From assembly GCF_018342475.1 (NCBI RefSeq), contig NZ_JAEMUD010000003.1:248001-312000 (forward strand): DNA of 64,000 nucleotides, read 5' to 3'. A program made the position numbers and the translations under genes. Shown here one piece after another: positions 49,334 to 58,572 of this stretch (within the stretch, counting starts at the first letter, position 1; each line of letters opens with the position of its first letter). The DNA is from Parachlamydia sp. AcF125 (lineage in GTDB: Bacteria > Chlamydiota > Chlamydiia > Chlamydiales > Parachlamydiaceae). Under the pieces are notes generated by a model. It was not told where the DNA came from and did no database searches. It was given only the letters and a program-made list of their open reading frames with translations.

Positions 49334-51292
49334 GTGAACCTGGTCAAATATTGGTTATTTTTTTTATGCGCGGTCGTTCAAATCGGGGCTACAAATTTTG
49401 AACACTCAGATTTTTATAAGCTTCCTGTTTTGTATCAAGGCCGTTTCCGCCCTTTAAATGCTTATACGCTTCTTTCAGAGCTTGATCTGTTTCACACCGC
49501 TACAAAAAGTCCCGATTTTCTTTGGAACCTTTTCCTTTATGGCCACCCTTCTTTCGACCATCAGCCTTTATTTAAAATCGACTCTCCTGCATTAAAAATC
49601 ATGCTTGGATTTTCACCTCAAACCTCACTTTTTAGTTATCATGAGCTTCATCAAGCTTTGTTTGAACAGCCAGAGACCAATTTGGCGGTTATGCGACATT
49701 TAATTCCCAAAATTTACCTGGATTCCCTAAGGGAGACAAGCCCTTCTCTAATTGAGCTAACTTCCCTTGCGCCGGGGTTATGGATAAAACGGCAAGGAGG
49801 AGACATCCTGGTCGTTTCAACACCCAAACATTCTCCCTGGCAACATCTCACTGAAGGGATGGTTTTAAATACAGGGGAACCTCTTGATCAACGCATCGCC
49901 CAAGAAAGCCATGAAATGCTTAGGCGCCTGAATCGGTATGTTAAACTCAAACAAAAAGAGTTTCCCCTTGCCTCAATTGTCCAGGTTTTGAAAGATAAGC
50001 AACTCACCTCTCAAGAAATTGCGCTATTTTTAGAGGAAAAATTTCCTCTCCTCTCCCGAATTTTAGAAAGTGGCAGTGAATTTCAAATGCTTCCTTTAAA
50101 AGCCCCAAAAGATAGATGGGTTTCCCTCTCGGCCTTAAGCTTAGAGGTTTTTGATCCTGAAACAGGACTTTTAAAGCCTATTTCAAACTTTACACTTTAC
50201 TCCGATTCTCTATTTAACGACATTCAGACGGCCTACCTGGCGCTTTTAAAAGAAAATGGCTCTAAGGACTTCCACAGACTAATTAAAGGGTTGAAAGAAG
50301 GCTATTCTTCCCTTGAAAACACAGTTTACCGCAAAAGCGCTGGCAAGCAGCTTTCTTACCCTTCTACCAATCAATTGCACTTAGAAGCTTTTTATTACTC
50401 TTTCCCATTGCTCGAATACGCTCTCTTTTTTTATGTCTGTTCGGGTTTTTGCTTTTTTTTAGCTTATAGCTTAAAGAACAAATTTTCAAAAAACATAGCG
50501 ATATTTTGGATGATTTTAGGCTTTGTTTGCCACACGGGGCTTCTAGCTCTTCGCTGCTATATTTTGCAAAGGCCCCCTGTTTCAAACATGTTCGAAACGC
50601 TCTTATATGTCCCCTGGGTGGCAGTCTGTGCTAGCTTTTTCTTTTATCGGTTTTTTCAGAATATTTTTCCCCTCTTAGGAGCCTGCATAGTTACAATTCC
50701 TCTGCTTGCTTTACTTTCTGTTTCTCGCTTAAATACTGGCCTAGAAAATGTGCAAGCCGTGCTCGATTCGCAATATTGGCTCACTATTCACGTGTTGATG
50801 ATTGTGGGAAGCTATAGTTTTTTTCTACTCTGTGGTATCCTAGGTCATCTTTTACTTTATGCCTATTCCTTTCACCTAGAAGAGCGCGATTGGGCAAAAA
50901 AATTGGAGCCTTTAATCTTGCATTCCATGTATGTAGGCACAGCCCTTTTAATACCAGGCACTTTGCTAGGGGGGGTTTGGGCTGCAGAAAGTTGGGGACG
51001 TTTTTGGGATTGGGATCCGAAAGAATCGTGGGCTTTTATTTCGAGCTGCATTTATCTGTTCTGGATCCATCTCTATCGCTTTCACCACATTAAAAGCTTC
51101 GGGCTCGCTTTTGGGGCAGCTGTAGGGATGCAATCGATTATTTTCACTTGGTACGGAGTCAACTATATTTTAGGAACAGGACTTCATAGTTATGGGTTTG
51201 GATCTGGAGACCACTTTTACTATTTCTTATTTATTGCCATCGACTTTGGCGTTCTGCTAGCTGCAGCGCTGCGATACATACAGCGGAGATGA
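49334..51292 (+). CDS. CcsA/ResC-type cytochrome c assembly protein with long N-terminal region
   Basis: 652 residues from GTG 49334 (AAAGGAGAG 6 bases upstream). An N-terminal signal/anchor is followed by about 320 residues of periplasmic-type sequence (YQGRFRPLNAYTLLSEL), then about eight membrane segments. The C-terminal half is CcsA: haem-handling WGRFWDWDPKESW near residue 554 and conserved His residues around it. CcsA with CcsB/ResB ligates haem to apocytochrome c outside the membrane. A ResB partner is not in this window; the N-terminal extension might replace part of it (inference). Confidence 0.85.
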   Translation: MNLVKYWLFFLCAVVQIGATNFEHSDFYKLPVLYQGRFRPLNAYTLLSELDLFHTATKSPDFLWNLFLYGHPSFDHQPLFKIDSPALKIMLGFSPQTSLFSYHELHQALFEQPETNLAVMRHLIPKIYLDSLRETSPSLIELTSLAPGLWIKRQGGDILVVSTPKHSPWQHLTEGMVLNTGEPLDQRIAQESHEMLRRLNRYVKLKQKEFPLASIVQVLKDKQLTSQEIALFLEEKFPLLSRILESGSEFQMLPLKAPKDRWVSLSALSLEVFDPETGLLKPISNFTLYSDSLFNDIQTAYLALLKENGSKDFHRLIKGLKEGYSSLENTVYRKSAGKQLSYPSTNQLHLEAFYYSFPLLEYALFFYVCSGFCFFLAYSLKNKFSKNIAIFWMILGFVCHTGLLALRCYILQRPPVSNMFETLLYVPWVAVCASFFFYRFFQNIFPLLGACIVTIPLLALLSVSRLNTGLENVQAVLDSQYWLTIHVLMIVGSYSFFLLCGILGHLLLYAYSFHLEERDWAKKLEPLILHSMYVGTALLIPGTLLGGVWAAESWGRFWDWDPKESWAFISSCIYLFWIHLYRFHHIKSFGLAFGAAVGMQSIIFTWYGVNYILGTGLHSYGFGSGDHFYYFLFIAIDFGVLLAAALRYIQRR

Positions 51293-51299
51293 AGATCAC

Positions 51300-51839
51300 T
51301 CATTTTGAAAGCTGTGCAAGAACAGTTTCTGCTTGTTGTTTGATTTTAGCAAATTGCTCGTGGTTACCTGCATATTCAATGGCAAGCAAAAGAGAATTTT
51401 TTGCATTTTCATTATCTCCCACTGCTAAATAACAAGAAGCAGAGTGATAATGTGGCACAGGATTGGTCACTTCTGTCATGAGCGCCATTCCATAAGCCAC
51501 TAAAGCCCCCTCGTATTCCTTTTTAAGCTGTTCTGACATCCCTAATCCTAGCCAATAATTGTGAACCTGGGAATCTAGAGTAGTTAAAAATAAAAAAGCG
51601 TCCGAAGCTTTCCCGTATTCTTTTGCTTGGAAAAGCCGATAAGCAGCCCCATAAAATTTTTCCATGGTTTCTTCAGAGTAACCGATAATTTCTCTTAGGC
51701 TTTTTCCTGCGGCCATTTCTTGGCGCAGGTGATCCACATTTTTCAATTTTTTTAACACTTGTTTAGGAATGTGAAACTCATCCATTTGATCCATAGTCAG
51801 CCTAATTGACTTGTAAAAATTATTGTTTTTTGACTTCAT
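51300..51839 (-). CDS. LcrH/SycD-like type III secretion chaperone (TPR)
   Basis: 179 residues. Three TPR-like repeats (about 65-165: FYGAAYRLFQAKEYGKASDAFLFL, YWLGLGMSEQLKKEYEGALVAY, HYHSASCYLAVGDNENAKNSL), with the LcrH/SycD pattern of short N-terminal helix and a concave TPR core. Such class II chaperones hold translocator proteins before export. Start: ATG 51839 overlaps the upstream gene by 20 bases; ATG 51794 (MDQMDEFHIP) would avoid the overlap and is equally plausible. Downstream it converges on the CcsA gene with a 7-base gap. The translocator itself is not in this window. Confidence 0.8.
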   Translation of the reverse strand: MKSKNNNFYKSIRLTMDQMDEFHIPKQVLKKLKNVDHLRQEMAAGKSLREIIGYSEETMEKFYGAAYRLFQAKEYGKASDAFLFLTTLDSQVHNYWLGLGMSEQLKKEYEGALVAYGMALMTEVTNPVPHYHSASCYLAVGDNENAKNSLLLAIEYAGNHEQFAKIKQQAETVLAQLSK

Positions 51840-52065
51840 CCAGCAAAACTTGATACCCTTTTGCTAATCTTTCTCGAAAATTCCCCATCGTGGAATAGAT
51901 TTTAGATTTAATTCTTTCAGCATAAAGTTCAAAAGGTTCTAGATCATTCCGGTAGCCCTCTTTTAAGCTGTCAACCACCGCATCGGCGACTTCTTCCAAT
52001 GTCTCTTCATATTTCATTTCTGCCTGGTTACCCAAAGAATGCTTCCTTTTTCGCATCTCAGCCAT
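51820..52065 (-). CDS. Small helical protein encoded ahead of the LcrH-like chaperone
   Basis: 81 residues, mostly charged helix (YEETLEEVADAVVDSLKEGYRND...). AAAGGAGAGG 4-5 bases before ATG 52065 is a strong ribosome-binding site. No membrane segment or signal. It overlaps the chaperone start by 20 bases, suggesting translational coupling. No family recognised; size and context allow a chaperone partner or small secreted substrate (inference). Confidence 0.65.
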   Translation of the reverse strand: MAEMRKRKHSLGNQAEMKYEETLEEVADAVVDSLKEGYRNDLEPFELYAERIKSKIYSTMGNFRERLAKGYQVLLDEVKKQ

Positions 52066-52383
52066 GACACCTCTCCTTTTATTTCTTTTATCCCTATATT
52101 TAGCAGCCTGTTGATTCTTTTCGTACCTTTTTTATTAGCAAGGCCAAAAAAGGATAGATTTTTTTCAGCTTTTCTTACCTAAAATGATTTTAAGCACCTT
52201 TCTTTAATCACATAAAACAAAAATTAAATTAACTACATTTATTATTGTTTTTATTACAATTATATTTTAAAATTTATACTAAAACAAGCCGGCTTTAAAT
52301 TAAATAATAAACAAACAGTTCAATTAAACATTTGCTACAATATTCAACTTCATTAATAATAACTAATTAAGCGTGATATACTT
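52066..52383. other. AT-rich divergent promoter region
   Basis: 318 bases, about 75-80% AT, between the small helical gene and the divergent gene at 52384. It presumably holds both promoters. No hairpin or RNA recognised. Confidence 0.5.
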
Positions 52384-53778
52384 ATGTTAAAGCCCCAACC
52401 AAAAAAATCTCGGATCAACTTGAGTGATTATCCTTATGAAAAGGATTTAGAAAATCGCCTACAGATGGCTTCTTTTTCTCCATTAGAAATTGATCTTCTG
52501 GATGTGATTTTAAATGGCTCATTAACGATGAATTTTCAAGAGCTAGAAGACGAATTAAACCTCAACGAAGAGGAGATGATTCTTTCGCTTGAAAAATTTG
52601 CTCGTTTAAAATTGCTGCAAATTCAGGGTAAAAAAATTCTCATCAATAAAGAAATGCGCAAATACTATGAATTGCATATTTCTCGCTTTAGCACAGATTT
52701 TGAACCCTCCATTGAATTTTTACAAGGATTGTTAAATCAAGTTCCTATTCACTTACTCCCCGTATGGTATACGATTCCCAAAAATTCTACGCATATTATT
52801 CAGGCGATCATTAATAAACACTTGCTGACCCCCAAAATTTATGAAAGATATTTGCAGGAAATTGAGGTGGAAGAACCTCTTTTGTATGCAATCGCTTCTG
52901 AAGTTTTTGCTTCCTCTTCTCTTTCTCTTTCCAGCTCCTTTTTAAAAAATAAATACCAACTAAAAGACAAGGAATTTGCCGAATGTGTAATGCGTTTAGA
53001 GTTCAATCTTCTTTGCTGTTCAAAATATGAGAGAAAAGGTAATGGCTGGGAAGAAATGCTAATCCCCTTTCATGAGTGGAGTGAATTCCTTTTATTTAAG
53101 CAAAACATGGCCCCCTCACCCATTAAAGAGGTAGACCTCATTGAAAATAGGCACCCCTTTCCTTTTGGATTTGTGCACGATTTAACTGTATTAACTCGAC
53201 ATCTAGGGCAAGCCCCTATTCCCTACCATACGTTACAAGATAAAACCCTGGAAATGCTCCCCCATATTTCTACTTTAGTCTCTTCGCAAGCTTATCTTTC
53301 TCAGCTATCAGAACAACTTATCGAATTAGAGCTTGCTTTTGAAGATGAAGGATGGCTGCGTCAACATCCCAAATCGATCGAATGGCTGCAAAAAGACTTG
53401 GAAACTCGAGCTTTAGGGGCATATCAAAGCTCTCTTATGAAATTTCTTACTTCTCAATCGCAATTTTTTGATAAAGATACACGCGAAATATTAAAATTCT
53501 TAAAGTCGGTCCGTAAAAAGGGGTGGATTTACTACCAAGATTTCTTAAAAGGATTCACGGCTCCTATTGGACGTGCTGACAACATTATGCTCGTCCCTAA
53601 AGGAAAGAGATGGAGATATACCCTCCCCTCTTATTCAGTAGAAGAAATGGACTTTTTGGAAACATTTATTTTTCTTTATCTTTTAGTGGGAGGGATTGTC
53701 TCTACAGGCACGCATAAAGGCAAGCGCTGTTTTTGCATCACCTCTTATGGCTACCATGCGCTCGATGATTATGCTTAG
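52384..53778 (+). CDS. Conserved hypothetical protein, possible winged-helix N-terminus
   Basis: 464 residues, no signal peptide or membrane segment. Residues ~35-95 (SPLEIDLLDVILNGSLTMNFQELEDELNL...LARLKLLQIQGKKI pattern) look like a winged-helix fold; the rest is alpha-helical, Leu-rich, with no motif I can name. Its 3' end overlaps the convergent recF by 4 bases. Chlamydiae also carry a conserved protein beside recF, so it may be an orthologue (from synteny only). Possible DNA-binding or regulatory role. Confidence 0.7.
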   Translation: MLKPQPKKSRINLSDYPYEKDLENRLQMASFSPLEIDLLDVILNGSLTMNFQELEDELNLNEEEMILSLEKFARLKLLQIQGKKILINKEMRKYYELHISRFSTDFEPSIEFLQGLLNQVPIHLLPVWYTIPKNSTHIIQAIINKHLLTPKIYERYLQEIEVEEPLLYAIASEVFASSSLSLSSSFLKNKYQLKDKEFAECVMRLEFNLLCCSKYERKGNGWEEMLIPFHEWSEFLLFKQNMAPSPIKEVDLIENRHPFPFGFVHDLTVLTRHLGQAPIPYHTLQDKTLEMLPHISTLVSSQAYLSQLSEQLIELELAFEDEGWLRQHPKSIEWLQKDLETRALGAYQSSLMKFLTSQSQFFDKDTREILKFLKSVRKKGWIYYQDFLKGFTAPIGRADNIMLVPKGKRWRYTLPSYSVEEMDFLETFIFLYLLVGGIVSTGTHKGKRCFCITSYGYHALDDYA

Positions 53779-54851
53779 GCTAAGCGAATCGTTCGCTTTT
53801 CTGAAGAGATGCCTTCGCCCCTTGGCATCTCTTGCGTAGTAGTTAGAAAGACTTGATGCAATCCTTCAATATATTGGAATAATTTAGCCTTGCGAAAGGA
53901 ATCCCAGCCCATGCCTGCATCGTCAATCAACATGAGAGGGGTCTCTCCCGTGATAGCCTTAAGGGAGTCCCATTCTGCCAGTTTTAAAGCAGCAACGAAA
54001 CTGCGCTGCTGCCCTTCACTCGCAAAATAACGAGCTTCTTTGTCATTTAAATATAAATGTAAATCGTCTTTGTGCGGTCCTATTAAGGTATACCCTAACT
54101 CGCTCTCTTTTTTGCGAAGCTTTTGAAATTGTTCTAAATAATAATTTTTTAATTCCTCTTCAGAAGCTCCTTGTGGAGCAGCCGTTTTATAAATGACCGA
54201 TAATTTTTCACGATCTGCACTTAATTGCTCATAAATCTGAGATCCTTTTTGGCACAATTCATGGGTAATTGCCGCTCGTTTTAAGATAAGGTAAGAGGCG
54301 GCATGAGCCATTTCATATTCCCAACTTTCGATGGTGGTTAAATTTTTCCCTCTTAACAAGTAGTTTCGCTGCCGCATAGCGCGATTAAAGCGGGTTAATT
54401 TATGAACGTACAAAGGATCGCTTTGAGCAAGTTGCAAATCAAGAAAGGCGCGGCGCATTACAGGGGCCCCTTTAATGAGAGCTGAATCATCAGGGCTTAT
54501 GCACACTCCATAAAATACTCCTAACAAATAGATGAAGGAATGGTAAGAGGTGTGATTCAAAATGACTTTTCTTTCCTTCCCATTGTAGAAAACTTTTAAG
54601 CTCTGCTCGATCCCTTGCTTGATAAAGGTAGCTTCAAGCGAAAAATAAGCAGACTTTGTATGGATAAGGTCAGCTATTTGAGAGGTCCTAAAAGAGCGGC
54701 CAGCCATTAAAAAATGGATGGCCTCTAAAAGGGTAGTTTTTCCCACCGCATTAGGACCACAAATTACATTAATAGAAGGGGAAAAATCAAAACTAGCTTC
54801 TCGATATGAGCGAAATTGATGCAAATGGAGCGTACGTAAGAACATACCCAT
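53775..54851 (-). CDS. recF: DNA replication and repair protein RecF
   Basis: 358-residue SMC-like ATPase that loads RecA at gaps with RecOR. Walker A GPNAVGKTT (residues 32-40), signature motif region with SEGQQRS and Walker B LMLIDDAG (family LLLDD) are present. The start is ATG 54851 or two codons later (MFLRTLHLHQFRSY). It directly follows the dnaN stop; the dnaN-recF pair away from dnaA is usual in chlamydiae. Confidence 0.95.
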   Translation of the reverse strand: MGMFLRTLHLHQFRSYREASFDFSPSINVICGPNAVGKTTLLEAIHFLMAGRSFRTSQIADLIHTKSAYFSLEATFIKQGIEQSLKVFYNGKERKVILNHTSYHSFIYLLGVFYGVCISPDDSALIKGAPVMRRAFLDLQLAQSDPLYVHKLTRFNRAMRQRNYLLRGKNLTTIESWEYEMAHAASYLILKRAAITHELCQKGSQIYEQLSADREKLSVIYKTAAPQGASEEELKNYYLEQFQKLRKKESELGYTLIGPHKDDLHLYLNDKEARYFASEGQQRSFVAALKLAEWDSLKAITGETPLMLIDDAGMGWDSFRKAKLFQYIEGLHQVFLTTTQEMPRGEGISSEKRTIRLA

Positions 54852-55982
54852 TTATGCATCTTCATTTAAGCGCATAGGCATCAAGACAAATAAAGGACTC
54901 ACGGATGAATTAATTTGGGAAATCCCTTCCTTATCTGTAATCACTCCAGGGTTAAAAGGATCCGTTAAACCCATTGTGACAGTCTCTCCTTTGCTATGTC
55001 GCAAAATATCCAAAAAGTAGATCGGATTAAAGGCAATTTCTAGACGTGGCCCCGTGTAATTCACCGGCATGCTCACTTTGCCTTCTCCAATTTCCATGGT
55101 ATTGGCAGCTAAGCGAAGCTCCCCTTCAGTAAAGGTAAAGCGCACAGAATGAGAAGTATCCACTGTGAATAAGGAAACTTGTCGCAGAAGGGTAATGAGT
55201 TCTTCTCTATGAAGGCTTAAGACAGTTTCTAATTGAGAAGGGATCACGCGGCTAACATCCGGATAATCCCCGGAGAGTAGCTTCGTAACAAGCAGGGTAT
55301 TAGTGGTTTCTATTCCAATTTTATCATGCATCAAGTAAACCGTTGCTTCTCCACTATCTGAAAGGTTTTTTAAGATTTCTTCTACTGCTTTAATAGGAAG
55401 AATGTAATTTCCATTAAACGCAGCATCCAAACCTAAAGAAAGGTAAGTTCTTGATAACCGTTTTCCATCTGTTCCTGCAAATATCGCCTTTCCCTCAGTA
55501 ATTTGCATAAACACACCTGTCAAAGCAAATCGGTTATCATCTCTGGAAACAGCAAAGGCTGTGCAAAACAGCATCTCCTTTAGATCGCTTTCTGAAATCT
55601 TAAATTGTACGGCTCCTTCCATTTGGGGCAACGAAGGAAATTCACTTTTATTCATTCCATGCAATTTGAAACGAGAGCTATCGGCGCTGATCTGGGTGGT
55701 TTCATTATCGTTTGTCGAAATTTCCACATTTATAGAAGTAAGTTCTCGAATTAATTGAGCAAATCGCTTTGCTGGTAATGCTGTCGCTCCTTCTTCAAGG
55801 ACTTTCGCTTCAGTATGGCAACGGACTCCCACCGTTAAATCTGTGGCTGTTAAAATCAACTCTCCATTTTTTGCCTCCATAAGAAAATTGGAAAGAATCG
55901 GAATAGTCGCTTTTTGTGAAACGATGTTTAGACATTTATTAACCAAAAAATTTAGTTCCTGCGTTGAAATCACAAACTTCAT
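54852..55982 (-). CDS. dnaN: DNA polymerase III beta subunit (sliding clamp)
   Basis: 376-residue clamp with the three-domain repeat typical of DnaN. Recognisable: MKFVISTQELNFLVNKCLNIVS start, PILSNFLMEA, FALTGVFMQI, TDGKRLS and the C-terminal LMPMRL that lines the peptide-binding groove. It tethers polymerases and repair enzymes to DNA. It is transcribed with recF and diverges from smpB. Confidence 0.97.
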   Translation of the reverse strand: MKFVISTQELNFLVNKCLNIVSQKATIPILSNFLMEAKNGELILTATDLTVGVRCHTEAKVLEEGATALPAKRFAQLIRELTSINVEISTNDNETTQISADSSRFKLHGMNKSEFPSLPQMEGAVQFKISESDLKEMLFCTAFAVSRDDNRFALTGVFMQITEGKAIFAGTDGKRLSRTYLSLGLDAAFNGNYILPIKAVEEILKNLSDSGEATVYLMHDKIGIETTNTLLVTKLLSGDYPDVSRVIPSQLETVLSLHREELITLLRQVSLFTVDTSHSVRFTFTEGELRLAANTMEIGEGKVSMPVNYTGPRLEIAFNPIYFLDILRHSKGETVTMGLTDPFNPGVITDKEGISQINSSVSPLFVLMPMRLNEDA

Positions 55983-56211
55983 GTTTTTTTCCTTAACTTA
56001 AGCTCTAAAGTCCCTACAAGCGTTTAATGGGACGTGTTTTATGGGCAGACATTCAAATGAAGAAATCATAGCATTATTTACTGTTTTGTCCTATACTATT
56101 TATGAGCAGCGCAGAAATTCTAAAGGCCTATTCAAGCCCGCATGGTAGATAACCAAAAACAGCCCTGCTCCTGCTAACTTGCCATCAACTCAACCTAACT
56201 GATCATCTATT

Positions 56212-56670
56212 ATGAATGAACAAAAGCAAGAGCTCGTTTCCAACCGCCGTGCCACCTTTAACTATGAAATTTTGCAAACATTCGAAACAGGTATTGTTCT
56301 TTTAGGCACCGAAATCAAATCTTTACGCGATCATGGAGGAAGCCTCCAAGAAGCTTACGTTAAAATTTTCGACGACGAGTTATGGCTGCTTGGATGCAAT
56401 ATTGCGCCTTACCGTTTTGGCAATATTCATAATCACGACGAAAGGCGGCAACGTAAACTTTTGATGCACAAGCGAGAAATCTTGCGCTTGAAAGAAGCCG
56501 TGCAGGAAAAAGGACTTACCTTGATTCCTTTAGCTTTTTTCTTAAAAAATGGAAGAGTCAAGGTCCGCATCGCTACAGCAAAAGGAAAGAAAAACATCGA
56601 CAAACGGGATTCTATTCGAGAAAAAGAAGATACCCGTAAAATGCAAAGAGCCCTTAAAAATGCAACTTAA
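56212..56670 (+). CDS. smpB: SsrA-binding protein SmpB
   Basis: 152-residue partner of tmRNA in ribosome rescue. OB-fold with NRRATFNYEI, GTEIKSLRDH and the basic C-terminal tail (KGKKNIDKRDSIREKEDTRKM) are intact. It diverges from dnaN, as in Chlamydia. The tmRNA gene itself was not found in this window. Confidence 0.97.
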   Translation: MNEQKQELVSNRRATFNYEILQTFETGIVLLGTEIKSLRDHGGSLQEAYVKIFDDELWLLGCNIAPYRFGNIHNHDERRQRKLLMHKREILRLKEAVQEKGLTLIPLAFFLKNGRVKVRIATAKGKKNIDKRDSIREKEDTRKMQRALKNAT

Positions 56671-56676
56671 GCTTCC

Positions 56677-57099
56677 ATGTTAAAAATCAAAATTTTATCT
56701 GTTGGCAAAACCAAAGAAACATGGCTCAATACGGCTATTGAAGAATACCAAAAAAGGCTTCAAGGACAGGTTGAAATGGAATGGGTATGGGCTAAGGATG
56801 ACCCTCAACTGATGGCTCTCGTTAGCCGCGAACCCTTGGTGGTTTGCCTAGATCCCCAGGGAAAAATGCTTTCTAGCGAGCAGTTTTCCTCATTTCTCAT
56901 GCGTAAACTAGAAGAAGGGGGAAGCCGCTTAACATTTGTTATTGGAGGAGCTGAGGGGCTTCCCTTGTTTCTCAAACAAAATAAAGAAGCCATCAGCCTT
57001 TCACTTTTAACATTTACCCATCAAATTGCACGTGTGGTTTTGATTGAACAAATTTATCGAGCCCTCGAAATTGCCAAAGGCTCTCGCTACCACAAATAA
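56677..57099 (+). CDS. rlmH: 23S rRNA pseudouridine1915 N3-methyltransferase (RlmH)
   Basis: 140-residue SPOUT-family enzyme that uses SAM to methylate pseudouridine 1915 of helix 69. SPOUT knot motifs VIGGAEGLP and the C-terminal IYRALEIAKGSRYHK are present; the usual end is (S/P)YHR/K. It starts 6 bases after smpB and is likely co-transcribed. Slightly shorter than the 155 residues of E. coli. Confidence 0.94.
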   Translation: MLKIKILSVGKTKETWLNTAIEEYQKRLQGQVEMEWVWAKDDPQLMALVSREPLVVCLDPQGKMLSSEQFSSFLMRKLEEGGSRLTFVIGGAEGLPLFLKQNKEAISLSLLTFTHQIARVVLIEQIYRALEIAKGSRYHK

Positions 57100-57106
57100 T
57101 GGCTTA

Positions 57107-57598
57107 TTAAATCTGCTCCATGCGAGGAAGCGCAGATCTCAGATAGTAAATACCTCCCTGAATTAACGCTGTTCCAACGGCAATATCGATGAAAGCCCGC
57201 ACATCTGAAGGCATCCCTAACACACGCATCATCACCCCTAATCCTATCATCGCCACAATTAGAAGGAAATTTCCTCTACTGTAAATGTTGAGAAGATGAG
57301 TGGGGTCAGAAAAAGCTTTAATTCTCAGCAAGTTTCGCAAGACTGCTTTTTTCAAGACAACCCGCCCCTTAAAAAATCCTGTCAAAAGGCTTAACACCAC
57401 AAGGGCTAAAGCTGCAATCTTCACTTCTCCTACCGCACTTAATTGGTTCATTAACGGATACGTCCCTTCCGATTGCAAAAGCAAAGATTGCACGGCTTCC
57501 ATTAAAAATCCTAATCCCAGTTGCAATAAAAAAACGCCAATTCCAATCCACATTGAACCTGCAATCACGATTAAAGTTTTATGACTGACTTTAAACAT
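57107..57598 (-). CDS. Four-helix membrane protein of unknown function
   Basis: 163 residues. Hydrophobic segments near 8-33, 53-73, 106-124 and 132-152. A basic stretch (KGRVVLKKAVLRNLLRIKAF, about 74-93) lies between segments 2 and 3 and probably faces the cytoplasm. No catalytic motif or known family. It converges on rlmH with a 7-base gap. Likely a real gene, given length and membrane pattern. Confidence 0.72.
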   Translation of the reverse strand: MFKVSHKTLIVIAGSMWIGIGVFLLQLGLGFLMEAVQSLLLQSEGTYPLMNQLSAVGEVKIAALALVVLSLLTGFFKGRVVLKKAVLRNLLRIKAFSDPTHLLNIYSRGNFLLIVAMIGLGVMMRVLGMPSDVRAFIDIAVGTALIQGGIYYLRSALPRMEQI

Positions 57599-58572
57599 AC
57601 TCTTCCTTAAATAGATTTAACATATAATAAACGATTGGACCCATCCTCGCCTGAAGGCTCTTGGAGTTGGACCCTGCCCTCTTATCCGAGGAACAACATT
57701 ATTTTGGGCTGCATTAACGGCAAAAACGTGTTCTGTTGAGAATAGATAGAGAAATATCAAGTTCTTCATAAGTAAGTCCATGCCGCTAAGGCCCCTGCTA
57801 TAAAGCTCTTTACCCTGCAAGCTGAGCCTGCAGCGTCTTAAGCCTGCTCTTTTATCGATTACAAGCTGAATTGAAAGGGTTTCCTCAGGTTTACAAGACA
57901 ATGATATAACTTGGCTGATGAAAGCGTCAATAGATTTAAAAGGAGGAAAAACAGGGACTTTTCTTAATAGCCTCCATTCTATCGCACTACAGCGATCTCC
58001 CCCTCTAAAGGTCGCTGTTGACTCCCTTCTTAAAAGCCCAGCTTTTTATACAGCTTATGGATAAAATTGGGAAATCCTAAATAAGCGACCTTCGATGACT
58101 TGCAAATAGGCAACAAGTAGAAAAACGTTTGAATTCCCTTAAATCCACAAAAAAAATGGAATAAAGAGAAGAAAGATAAACAAAAGAGATTTCGAAACAG
58201 ATCTAATTTCCCGCCTGTTATTTTTTTTAATATATAGACAAAAAATAGACCGTTCAATTATACCAAGTTGGGGACGGTCTGGCTGCCATCCTCAAGTCAA
58301 TTGTTTAATCAAATATAAACACATGAGGCTTATCCGCAAAACCGCTTAGCCTTCTGCTATTTTTCGTGCTCACCTCGTTTTCCTCAAGAAAACCAGTTTT
58401 CAAAAACCACATGAGAATAGCTTTATTTAATGCGAGCAATGCTTAAAGGTTTGATTTTTCATTTCGGACTCCAGATGGTGGACTAAAATCAGAAAACATT
58501 AGCAAGACCGTAACAATATAGTGATCAGAATACAACAAAGATCGACTGAAAAATTAAGAGGACTTAATTAAA
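57599..58572. other. Long gene-poor region
   Basis: 974 bases. Three short frames are visible: minus 57617-57901, minus 58030-58257, and plus 57918-58064 (MKASIDLKGG..., 48 codons). None has a good ribosome-binding site or recognisable family, and they overlap or sit near each other as expected of chance or decay. A 7-bp inverted repeat (AGACCGT 58247-58253, ACGGTCT 58274-58280) is present without a T-run. AAGAGGAC just before 58573 is the next gene's ribosome-binding site. Confidence 0.45.

Noticed and set aside
58247-58280. Inverted repeat AGACCGT/ACGGTCT as terminator
   Set aside because: Only 7 bp, 20-base loop and no T-run on either strand.
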